From assembly GCF_026210795.1 (NCBI RefSeq), contig NC_089435.1:3720001-3784000 (forward strand): a stretch of DNA of 64,000 nt. Reading direction: 5' to 3'. Numbering within the stretch: the first letter of the stretch is position 1; each line of letters begins with the position of its first letter. A model generated the notes under the pieces. It was not told the DNA's origin and did no database searches. It was given only the letters and a program-made list of their open reading frames with translations. Source of the DNA: Rhizophagus irregularis (lineage: Eukaryota > Glomeromycota > Glomeromycetes > Glomerales > Glomeraceae). The position numbers and the translations under genes were made by a program. Shown piece by piece: positions 12,997-22,449 of the stretch.

Positions 12997-13120
12997 ATTT
13001 TAATCACCATACATTTCTTTTTAAATAATTGCCGCGCCATCATATCATTTGAATCGTTGCTAAAGTTGCACATTAGACTTTTGATCACTTAACCTATGCC
13101 AAAAACTCCTCTAGCCGTGG

Positions 13121-13264
13121 ATGCTTAATCTCTTCTGGCAAGACCTAATTAAAAACAACTATGGTAAGACTTGTTATTTTCACAATTGGGCTGGATATGA
13201 TAGAATCCGTTTTTACAAACCCTGGAAGACCTTTGTTCCTAAAAGAACCGTTCCTATAAAGTAA
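13121..13264 (+). pseudogene. Possible fragment of a plasmid-type family B DNA polymerase
   Basis: A 47-codon open frame (ATG 13121, TAA 13262-13264) containing CYFHNWAGYDRIRFYKPW. The YFHN...YD pattern recalls the Exo II motif (HN-x-x-x-[FY]-D) of protein-primed family B polymerases of linear mitochondrial plasmids. It is far too short to be an enzyme and has no neighbours of that kind, so it would be an inserted fragment. The match rests on one short motif and may be chance. Confidence 0.3.
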
Positions 13265-13589
13265 ATTAATACCGGTATAAATTTTTCTTAATAAATTACT
13301 GATCTATAAGTTTTTTTTTTTGATGTAAAATTACTAGTTTTCTGATGTAAAATTAATTGCTAATTGAGTTTGATAAGTATAATTATTACATAAGATTTAA
13401 ATGCTCTCGGTATCTTTGAAATTTACAGAAAACATTATGTCGTGAAAACAGCTGCAAAATCTGGATTAGAATTATATTATCCGGATTAAATCCAAATTAA
13501 ATATATGATAATTATATATCTAATATATTGAATAAAATTACTTAATATTATATATTATATAAACTTTGGTTTTTTTATTCTTTTAATGC

Positions 13590-13990
13590 AATCTAAATTT
13601 ATTACACTTCTATTTCTAATAATGCTTCTTCTTCTAAGTTATTCCAATCTGACGCAAAAACTTCTATAACTTTCATATTTCGTTTTAAAAAGAGCATTTT
13701 AATCACTATTCCCTTTTCATCCAAGAATGTACATATTCATAGTTCTCCATTAACATCAAAACATTTTGTAAAATAACTATGTGCGATTTCATGTTTTCTG
13801 CTCTCTATTATAAACATTAATTAAAAAAAGGTAAAATTTTTATTCTTTTTAATAAAAGAATTATTTTCAACCTTTTCTTCTAATTTCATAGGCAGTAGTC
13901 TCTAAATTTGTATTCTTTGAACTTAAAGGGCTTCGTAAACTTCAATTAGGAGATTCTTCATTATCCAAATCAATTTCAAATATTATTATT
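13590..13990 (-). pseudogene. Decayed two-exon gene, unknown
   Basis: Read on minus, two stretches have protein sense separated by an intron-like gap. The upstream one ends NLETTAYEIRRK; the downstream one contains HSYFTKCFDVNGEL and GIVIKMLFLKRNMKVIEVFA and ends in TAA near 13607. Each contains an in-frame TGA. I do not recognise the family. Confidence 0.35.
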
Positions 13991-14529
13991 TTCCATTGTT
14001 TACAATAATTTAAGTGAGACGTAAAGAATTTAAAATAGTAAATCAGTATTTAACTATTTATATACTAATTCGGATTACATAAACTCGGATAACCGAAATC
14101 CTAGCAAAAATCACATGTTTAGACATTAATAGCCAATCACTCTTTGACCACATGATAAAAATTATACCTGTTCAGGTTCTTTATCCTTTATTATTTTTTT
14201 ATTTACTTGTTATTTTAGCCAAACTATTTCACAGATATAGGACCAGAACAAATCCGACTACTGATCAGACTCACCCTTCAGAAAAAAAATTCTGCGGAAC
14301 GGGAGACGTACATCACCGTCCGAGTTAAGTTAATTAAGAAAATGAGAAAGGATAAAAAGAGCTATTCCGAAGGGGCTATTAAAATAAATTCGTAAAAATT
14401 ACATGAAAGAGAATAATCTATATTAACAAAAGAATTTAAAAATTATCTAAAGATTTAATCCAAGGAATATTATGTAAAAAATTAGAAGAAGTAAAATAAA
14501 TCCACATATGCATTTCATCGAGTTTACGT
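13991..14529. other. Intergenic, no gene recognised
   Basis: There is a slightly less AT-rich patch around 14220-14400 with a short open stretch (ERETYITVRVKLIKKM) but no start, homology or splice context. I would not call it a gene. Confidence 0.4.
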
Positions 14530-15255
14530 CTATGGTCGTGAATAGTTACGCGTTCGAGGCGATGGTTTCTGATCATTTCTTTGTTTTCGTTTACGTTTAA
14601 AGAAGCTAAAGGATCTCTTCGTTATATTATTTTCTAATTTCCACTCTTTGAATTTTTTGACATCTGACTTTCCAAATATTTTCGTATACAGTAGGTCTTT
14701 ATGTAAATCAAATAGAAAATTGTTAATTAGTTTTTTGTGGGCATTCTTGGTATTCCTGCGGCTATAAATACTGCAACTAATTAATTGGGAACTAGTATAT
14801 TGAGGTGAATATTGTCTCCAATTGGAAAAGTTGGATGACGTAGCCATGAGAAAAGGCCGCAGTAACGTATCGAGTCTTCGTATAAGAGCGGTGATTTATC
14901 AGAATGATATGCGACAAATTAGAGTAATGTTTCATAAAAATATCCTTAATGGTCAGTAAAATTTCAGGGCAAGTCCGGAAGTGTTCATTAGTTTCTGGAT
15001 GAGATCCACAGAAGAAACAAAGTTTCAAATTATTGAGTAAATCCGAGTAGTTTCTATGTAAAATATCTAACGTCGGTAAATTTAGTGTCGATGTCTTGAT
15101 ACTATATGTTGACTATAATTCATGCGTAAAAAGGATTATAATTAAGCCAATTCTGAGATAATTCCCAATTAATTTGATTATCTATTGTAATATGACGTAT
15201 TTGTTTTAGAGATTTATGTGAAAGATGATGTTCAAAACATTTGAAATTCAATAAT
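14530..15255 (-). pseudogene. Retrotransposon ORF2 C-terminal relic
   Basis: On minus, from about 15255 down, the text reads HHLSHKSLKQIRHITIDNQ, then NWELSQNWLNYNPFYA followed by an in-frame TGA. It continues LPTLDILHRNYSDLLNN and a knuckle CFFCGSHPETNEHFRTC, then shifts frame into a Lys/Arg-rich tail ending near 14530. The C-x2-C...H...C block after an RNase H-like region is the C-terminal arrangement of the LINE at 1-8090, but the sequence is quite different, so it derives from another family. It is damaged by at least one stop and one frameshift. Confidence 0.6.
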
Positions 15256-15379
15256 TTCGTTTAGATTTGCGAATATTGCGATCAATTGTTATGTTGTTAT
15301 TAAAGAATAATGCACAGGGATGTTAATCCAACTACGATAGACCTTCTTATCTGCCAGGCTAAACTTTTCAGAGTAATCG

Positions 15380-15545
15380 TCACGTGACGGCTATATGTTT
15401 ATGGTAACTCGGATGACATCTTATGCAGGTGACAATTAGAGATCAGACCACAAAAAAAAAATTAAGTTGCTGAAATGCTGAGATAAAGTATAACGCGGCA
15501 GTCACGTGAACGGTGACGGTTAGGCATCATTAATCACGTGCAGAG
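15380..15545. promoter_or_regulatory. CACGTG cluster upstream of the zinc-knuckle gene
   Basis: Three copies of the palindrome CACGTG (near 15382, 15504 and 15536) fall within about 160 bases, ending about 75 bases before the ATG at 15613. A TATA-like ACTATATAAGTA lies at about 15552. CACGTG is the E-box bound by bHLH factors; a role here is inference. Confidence 0.35.
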
Positions 15546-15612
15546 ACTAACACTATATAAGTAGCTAATTGGGTAAACCATCTTTATTTTACATTCTCAT
15601 TCTGTGGCCAAG

Positions 15613-16351
15613 ATGTTCAGACGCTCTTCAAATGCAACTAATATAGAACGAAGAAATGACAACAATAAAAACAATAAAGTTTACTGTAAATGCAAACAGT
15701 CCGGACATTTCGCGAGGAACTGTAAAGCACCTAGAGAAGTTAAATCCAAACCACTCGCAGCTGGAAAAAGCCAAAATACACGCGTCTCCAAACGTACACT
15801 CAAAGAAAAGAACCCAAAGAAAGTAGCGTGGAGTGAAGAAGATGCGGTAAGCAGTTCTCAGTTGCCCAGTTACCAAAGAAAGCCACGTATCTAATCCTGC
15901 TTGATCTTTCATCCTTTAAGACACATCGCCAAGCACTCGTCAAGTGTGCCAAGGCATACGCTGAAGCTAGACAGGAAGTACTCTCCATTCCGAATACTTC
16001 AGTTGTCGGAGACATACAATATGCAGTGTGTCTCCTTAATCAACAACGTAGAGCTGAAACCTGGCCAGATCAGTTCGAACCAAAATACGATCTCTCAGAG
16101 TCTCCATTAAAATAAGTCAATTGTCCTCTTGTTTTTTCTATTTACCTTTATTTTTAATTTTATATATTTTTAGGGAGGCCTTAGTTGCGGGCAGAATCAT
16201 GATGGAATTCTCAGACTTAACAACAAAATTACATCAAGAGCTTAATTACGATTTTTATTGGGCTGTTAATGAAACCTCAAAAATTCTTTCAAAAGTTCTG
16301 GGAATGCCATATGATGATGATGATCTTGAAGATTATGACCTTGGAGAGTGA
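15613..16351 (+). CDS. Small zinc-knuckle protein, multi-exon
   Basis: ATG 15613. Exon 1 is 15613-15846, intron 15847-15920 (GTAAGC...TTTAAG, 74 nt), exon 2 from 15921. Read alone, exon 2 stops at 16113-16115 (142 residues). A third exon 16174-16351 continues the frame if a weak donor at 16100 is used (196 residues); the TTTTTAG acceptor and the acidic end YDDDDLEDYDLGE make this model attractive. Exon 1 has a Cys/His knuckle YCKCKQSGHFARNC, which is C-x1-C-x4-H-x4-C rather than the usual C-x2-C, then a basic stretch. Exon 2 encodes the helical segment HRQALVKCAKAYAEARQEV. Probably nucleic-acid binding; it may descend from a retroelement Gag, but no other retroelement part adjoins it. Confidence 0.55.
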
Positions 16352-16700
16352 TAGCCCTATGGAAGGTCTATACACCAAAAAGTGTATATCTATCGATTCC
16401 AACATTAAAATTAGTCGATGATAAATAAGTCTATGGTTATTATACGTCATCACCCGTGCCTCCACAACATGAATATAATAATATAAGGATTTCGAAAGAA
16501 GTATAAATACTATCTTTAGCTTTTGATCGTTCATAATTCATTAGAATAAATAAAAGCAATTTGCGTAGTCTTTTTACTATATGTAGTATAAATTTCCTAA
16601 TTCAGATAACTATTAATTCAATATGTGAATAAAGTCAAAATTACTTCCCAAAAGGCATGGAACGTAAAGTGAACTTTACGTTACATATTGGTAGTATATT
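16352..16700. other. Intergenic, no gene seen
   Basis: Includes a small inverted pair at about 16666-16684 (GTAAAGTGAACTTTAC). Nothing else noted. Confidence 0.4.
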
Positions 16701-17260
16701 AATAAAGTGCAGAACGTAATATGTAAGGCAATGATGTCCCTAAATTTTTTTCCGTTTGTGTTAGACTTTCGTGTTGACTCTTTGACCTTTGCACGATTTT
16801 CAACAATTTCAATATAATATGATTTTCTGGAACAGTAGGCGAATCACATGTATATGCAAACGTTTCCATTTGCAATGTTTCACTATCGGATTCTCCTAAT
16901 ACATATTTACTGAAGATGCAGCGCAATTTTGTGCAAGATGTACAAAGAGCAAAATCACGAACTCTTGCAGCAACTAATATCATCTGATGCAAGCTCTTGA
17001 CATACAAAGTTACTTTTTTTTTTACTTGGAAGATTAATTTCAGTAGTATTACGCCCATATAGTGAATAGAAATCTTGATAGTGATCGGGATCTAAATTAA
17101 AATTTTGATAAACTGATAAGAAAAACCAAAATTGTTAAAAAAATATAAAATTACCATACCACTTGATATTTGTGGAAGTGTAATTGATTAAAAATCTCCT
17201 TAATCAATAGGACCACAAATTACACATTCATTTTCCCGCATTTTTTGATCTTAAATAGCC
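16700..17260 (-). pseudogene. Decayed multi-exon cysteine-rich gene
   Basis: On minus, an upstream piece (about 17260-17160) reads ENECVICGPID then a stop. An intron-like gap follows, then DHYQDFYSLYGRNTTEINLPS, and after a shift at an A10 run comes RVRDFALCTSCTKLRCIFSKYVLG with YTCDSPTVPENH. The C-x2-C-x3-RC-x-[FY]SK pattern recurs in uncharacterised, often repeated glomeromycotan proteins (from memory of the family, not verified). The stops and shift mark it as a relic. Confidence 0.45.
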
Positions 17261-18967
17261 AATATCGATATAAGTAAAAGTAATAATTTCAAAGAAAATA
17301 TAATGTAAATCATACCTGGAATGAATATTCTCGAACTAAACAATGATATAATTTAATAAATTCTTGTAAATCAACACAAGTACGAAGTTTATTTTTGTAG
17401 TATTATTTTGAGTAACAGTAGGATCAACCTTTTTTTAAATAATAGCAAAATTAAGTACGTACTATTGCTCATACAGTATATCCATGTAAATACAAATCAA
17501 AATACTTACATCAAATAAATTATTAATTTCTTCGTGAGTAGCTATACACAAATTTCCGATTATGTAGTTTCAATCGGGTAGTCCAATATGTAAAATTTCT
17601 TATGCTTAAGACCCACGACGTTTATTGAATGTAACTAAACAATACTCTATTTTTACAATCAGACAGATTATACAGATTGCGAACATAAAACAAAGAAATC
17701 ATCAAACACAGTTTTATACTTTTTTTTAATGCTTTATTTATCATAAATCAAAGACTAAAGACACTGTATATAGGGAAAGGGAATCGGGAAAGAGGAAATA
17801 TTTTTTTATTCGAAATTTATACTTCGATCGAAATAAATCATTATAAATGTACAAGGCCAAGTAATGTCGAGTCGTTCGAGAACTTCTTTCCATCAATTCA
17901 CAGATAATTTAAGAACTACATTGAATCATTTGTTTATTATATTTTAAGTTATTAAAATACATCATTTTACGATCTACTGGTTGGGTTGTTATTTGTATGA
18001 TATAGTATACGAATTCATCGTTAAATGAAAAAGAATTAAAAAATACATCATTATAGTGAGAAATTTAAGTGATTCTTTACTCAAATTTTCTATCATCATT
18101 TGAAATTTTATTATATGCAGAAAAAACTGAAACTTCCTTTCCTTTCGCCGCACGGGAAGAAATTGGCTAACTGTATGCTATTTTTTCTAAAAGAGAAATC
18201 TTTGATATATATATATATTATATGAGAAATTCTTGATATACATGTATATGTGATTTTTTCTTTTACAGCAAATCTATTTTTTTCATCCTTTTAAAGGTTG
18301 TTGGACAGAATGGTATTTGTGAAACTGAACGAAGCTCACATGATCCCCTAAACATTTGTTCAGAGTATCACGGCTTCACGGGACCATTTGTTAATTTCCT
18401 CGGGACGATCGAAGATAAAATTATAAATTATAAATGATAACATAAATAGCATAGTATCACAATGATGTACTGTATATGTGGTGGAGATTCTTCGGAGTAA
18501 TTCACTAAAATATTAATGGCATACGTTTTTATGATCATACATATTTATCCACACAGTATTTTGTTATTTCGAAAACGCCATTTCAACTGGGAATACATTC
18601 CGAAGGAATGCTCTCAAGCATTTAGCTCAGCTAAAGAGGTGAAAAGATAAAAATAACTGTACACACGTTTGGCTACCTATTCGCTGGCCATCTCAAATAG
18701 TGATATTAACGCAATGATATGGACCATTGTTCTATGATTGTATATTCATCGATAGAAACAAATATAGTATGTATAACATTGTGTTGAATTTCTTATGCGG
18801 TGAAAGGACACCAAAAAATCTTAAGGTTTCGCCATGTCACTAAAGAAATAGACACGTGTTTATGATTGTGTGCGATGTTTCGGGAACCAACCTCTCCATT
18901 GGAAAGAAAAATGAAAATCTTAAATGTACACAAATGTTATACTACTGAAGGCTGTGGAGTTTATTAA
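17261..18967. other. Intergenic DNA, no gene recognised
   Basis: Mixed AT-rich DNA. A near-duplicate pair of short phrases, CTTTGATATATATATATA and TTCTTGATATACATGTATA (about 18200-18250), is the only local repeat noticed. Confidence 0.45.
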
Positions 18968-19201
18968 CTATATATTCAATCTTTTCATTGGATAGACTAG
19001 AGACGGTGCTTGCCGAAAATGTCCTGGCAAACCGGATTTCCTTGTCGTGCTGATCCTATTACGAATCATGTGTGATGTTACCTCATCTGGGACCGTTTTC
19101 TTGATAACATCATATATTGTGTTTTGAAGGGATTGCCTTGTTTGGACTGAACGTTTATGCATAAATGAACTACCCATCTTGTGGTAATGTAATAGGATCA
19201 T
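18968..19201 (-). CDS. Short open frame, possible relic (77 aa)
   Basis: Starts at a true ATG (19201). It contains QNTIYDVIKKTVPDEVTSHM, which looks helical and protein-like, and then degenerates. It has no recognisable domain. It could be a fragment of a repeated glomeromycotan family or chance. Confidence 0.25.
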   Translation of the reverse strand: MILLHYHKMGSSFMHKRSVQTRQSLQNTIYDVIKKTVPDEVTSHMIRNRISTTRKSGLPGHFRQAPSLVYPMKRLNI

Positions 19202-19465
19202 GTCATTTTTATGACAAATCTTACGCGCATTGTGCGCATTAACATAATTATTTAACTACACTTCTCAAAAATGCTGTTTATAAAATTTCTTTAAGGCAAC
19301 ATGCGCATCTTACGCATTCTTAAATGGTTTAACCAATCAACCATTTCATGATTTACATCTCGATCGATTTAACTTGATTAGCCAAGATCTTTTGCGCGTC
19401 CGTGAATAATTCAATAATTTTATATCATAGTTGCTTGTTAACTGTTAAAACCAAATTCGTTCCTA

Positions 19466-19492
19466 TAAAAAAAAAAAAAAAAAAAAAAAAAT
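19466..19492. repeat. Poly(A) tract
   Basis: An uninterrupted run of about 25 A. It could be the scar of a retroposed 3' end or simple homopolymer growth; no source gene is visible on either side. Confidence 0.6.
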
Positions 19493-19980
19493 TAAGAACA
19501 GAAGTAAAGTTGTAAAAAGTTAATATGCTACAATAAGAGTAAAAATGAATTTAATTATTTAAATAATTTATTATATAAAAAATTTTTTCTAACTAACTAG
19601 AATGGTGTATTATGGAAAGAATTTATCTAATGATTGTTAAATTGTTAATAATAGAAATATATTTTTTTCAAAAATAATAAAATAATAACGTACTTATAAT
19701 ATAATAAATAACTTTTAGATTAACGAATACATAGTGAAATAATACTAATAATAATAATAATACTTTCAAAAATCACTTACTAATTTGCAAAGTTATTATA
19801 GATTTCGTTGGTAAACATATTAATCATAAAATAAACTTAAAATAAACTTAAAAAAAAAGTAAAAAAAAATGCTTAAAAAATGCTTAAAAAAATCTTTAAA
19901 AAAATCTTAAATGTGCTCAATATAAAAATCATAATTGCCATAATTGCATAAATCTTTGCATAAGTCTTTTATAATTTTGT

Positions 19981-20643
19981 TCAAGTAAAACGATTTTTAC
20001 TTCTTAATAAGCTATCAACTATTTGTTCCAATATTTCAATATATTCACGATCAGAATTCATTTCAGAATTGGAAGAAGAATCAATCAATGAACTATTATC
20101 AATAAACCTCACGTTATAATGAGAAGTATTCTGAACCAAGTTTTGTGAATTCTCCTTGTAAATTGTAGGAAGAATTCGTACATTTGTATCATAAGTTTCT
20201 CCACTTTCTTGAACATAATTCATGTTATTGCTCATATGCTTATCCAATACAATTTGAAGGTTATTTTGTTTGTAATTGGATTTTGCTTCTTTAACTAATG
20301 AAACATAAAAATTTTTTACATGTTCAGATTCTGTATTCCAGGAATTTCTCGTAATCTTTGAAAATTCTCCCATTGAAGGTAATTTCCAATTTTTATTACG
20401 ACATTCTTTAATTAATGCCATTCTATATGCGATAAAAGCATTTGGAAAAGTTTTTGGTCTATTGGTATTGGATTTAACAGCGTTTTTAATTAGATCATTT
20501 GTTGTTAAATTTGGAGGAAAAGATGGTCTAATATCAACAAAAATATTATTCAAGTTATTATCACTAACATTATTTTGGTCATGTTTTATGTTATTATTAG
20601 AATTAACGATAAATAATAATTGATTTTTTTGTTTCTTAGACAT
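19981..20643 (-). CDS. MATA-HMG-type HMG-box protein (220 aa)
   Basis: Single exon, ATG at 20643. An HMG box lies at about residues 61-126: NRPKTFPNAFIAYRMALIKE, then WKLPSMGEFSKITRNSW and VKNFYVSLVKEAKSNYK. The RPPNAFILYR-like opening and the conserved Trp near position 102 are typical of fungal MATA-HMG sequence-specific factors, a family expanded in arbuscular mycorrhizal fungi. The flanks are Asn/Ser-rich and disordered. It probably binds DNA in the nucleus. Nothing next to it suggests a mating-type locus, and most members of the expansion are not known to set mating type. Confidence 0.85.
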   Translation of the reverse strand: MSKKQKNQLLFIVNSNNNIKHDQNNVSDNNLNNIFVDIRPSFPPNLTTNDLIKNAVKSNTNRPKTFPNAFIAYRMALIKECRNKNWKLPSMGEFSKITRNSWNTESEHVKNFYVSLVKEAKSNYKQNNLQIVLDKHMSNNMNYVQESGETYDTNVRILPTIYKENSQNLVQNTSHYNVRFIDNSSLIDSSSNSEMNSDREYIEILEQIVDSLLRSKNRFT

Positions 20644-21315
20644 ATTGAGTATATTGGATATTTTTTTTTTTTAAATAAAAAAAAAATAAATTTATTGAAA
20701 CGAACAATATTTTGATTTTTTTTTTTTTATTTAAAAAAAAAGACCAAATATTCATTTTTCTTCAAGAATTTTCTGATTTAACGGAAATTATTTCTTCCAA
20801 AATCACGTTTCAAATTCAATTATAATCTACCTATCATTTACCAAAAATGGATTTTAAATTTCGGAGGGGTTTTGTAACACTTCATTTTTACAAGTTCAGT
20901 TTTTCACTATTGTGCCAAGAATCAGGTCAGTTTGCATAAATCATAATCGAACGAATCGGAAGAAAAAAATTAATAATTATTTTACGAACCAATAGTTTAT
21001 ATAATTTTAGTTCGATATCGAATATTGATTTATTAGAAAAAATTTTTATTCGTTATTTCTGTAAAAACTCCGTAAAAATGAGCCTTTCACGGATCCAAAT
21101 AATTCGATAAATTCCGCGATATAAGGTTATTAATTCCGGAAATATGAGCCTTTTACGGAAAAAAGATGGATTATGGGACATCATGATTGTTTTACTTCCT
21201 TACTCACCAATTTATAGTAGAGACGTGTAAATATCCATACAAAACATTATACAAGGTTTAACTTTATTATTAGATCTTTATAAGGGAATAAATAAAAATT
21301 ATTTAGGTAGAATAA
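20644..21315. other. Intergenic between two minus-strand genes
   Basis: T/A runs just upstream of the HMG-box ATG (about 20660-20740), and a motif pair CCGTAAAAATGAGCCTTTCACGG / CCGGAAATATGAGCCTTTTACGG (about 21070-21160), i.e. two copies of ATGAGCCTTT-CACGG about 75 bases apart. No gene seen. Confidence 0.4.
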
Positions 21316-22449
21316 TTACATAATTACTACATTTTGAGAGTCATCATATCCTTTTATATTTTCATTAGATACTTCATACGCAATTATATCTTTAAGTTGA
21401 TCTATTAAATGTGGCCAATCATTTAAACATTCATAAATTGTTTCCTCCCATAAATCATCTGGCATCATACGTCTTGGAGTATGTAATATTTGAACAAAAC
21501 GTTCATATAATTCAGAATCTTCACAAGCTTGTCTATGATCTCCAACATTTACCCTTAATCCTTCCATAATAAAATTTTCGTTATCTCCATTATATTCCAT
21601 GATATAATCATCATCGGAATTTTTATTATAATTTTCTTGTAAATGATTTACAAATCTACGACATTCTTGTCCAAAACAATTTCTTACGTTCGTAAAAAAA
21701 TCTGAGTACGTATTTTCAAAATTTATTAATTTTTCTGGATAATTTCGTATCATTATTATATCAACTTCTTGAAATCTTAAGAAACTTTCATCTCTTGATT
21801 CTCTTCTACTACCCGTAGTCGCTGAATTATATGAAAGAGAGTATGTATCATCATCAATCTCTGATGTTTGATCTGTTGCAACTCCATAAGAAATTTCTTC
21901 TTCGTTATCAATTTCAATCTGTGGACTACCAATTATTAATTCTTCAAATTTTGAAAGAAGAGGATTCGTAGGATTTATGAATTCACATAAAGTATCAAGC
22001 CATTCTCTATCAGGTACAATTTCATTTTTTGCGTAAAGAACTCTTAAAAATCTTTGCCATTCTTCTTCAGAAGAATTAAAAGATTGTTTAATCTTTTCAA
22101 AATCTTGTTTATTAAGAGTAATTAATTCTTGTACTTTCTTATCACGATTATTAAAATCTTGTAATATATCTTTACGTTCATCTTCTTCATCTATATCAAA
22201 AGCGCTTAATGGAGGTGATATAAGTGAAGAATCTACATAATCAGTTGAAATATATTTTCCTTTAGAGAATTGTTGAGGTAAAGCGAAAAGTTCATCATCA
22301 ATTTCATCCATATCAACATCATCTTTATTTATATTCCCACCATTTTTATATGAATTGGTTTCTTCAGGTGGTGGTGATAATGATGTTACGAGTTCACCTA
22401 ACCTAGCTAAAGTTTCTCTTTCAGCATTTGTTCGAACGTTTGCCTTCAT
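21316..22449 (-). CDS. Acidic protein with two PAH-like helical segments (377 aa)
   Basis: Single exon, ATG at 22449. The protein is acidic throughout. Two segments share a pattern: residues about 131-173 (WQRFLRVLYAKNEIVPDREW then LSKFEELIIG) and about 313-357 (LYERFVQILHTPRRMMPDDL then LIDQLKDIIAYE). The pattern Y/W-x2-F-x2-[VI]L ... P-x-L-[LI]-x2-[FL]-x2-[LI]I matches the paired amphipathic helix (PAH) fold of Sin3-type corepressors. That would make it a nuclear protein-protein adaptor, but this is inferred from spacing and hydrophobicity only. It has no catalytic motif. Ser-rich linker at about 205-225. Confidence 0.7.
   Translation of the reverse strand: MKANVRTNAERETLARLGELVTSLSPPPEETNSYKNGGNINKDDVDMDEIDDELFALPQQFSKGKYISTDYVDSSLISPPLSAFDIDEEDERKDILQDFNNRDKKVQELITLNKQDFEKIKQSFNSSEEEWQRFLRVLYAKNEIVPDREWLDTLCEFINPTNPLLSKFEELIIGSPQIEIDNEEEISYGVATDQTSEIDDDTYSLSYNSATTGSRRESRDESFLRFQEVDIIMIRNYPEKLINFENTYSDFFTNVRNCFGQECRRFVNHLQENYNKNSDDDYIMEYNGDNENFIMEGLRVNVGDHRQACEDSELYERFVQILHTPRRMMPDDLWEETIYECLNDWPHLIDQLKDIIAYEVSNENIKGYDDSQNVVIM

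Noticed and set aside
15847-15869. Frameshift in the zinc-knuckle gene
   Set aside because: A normal 74-nt GTAAGC...TTTAAG intron (15847-15920) joins the two frames in phase, so no mutation is needed.
18601-18650. TTAGCTCAG text resembling a tRNA D-arm
   Set aside because: No matching T-arm or acceptor stem at the right distance; no tRNA was found anywhere in the window.
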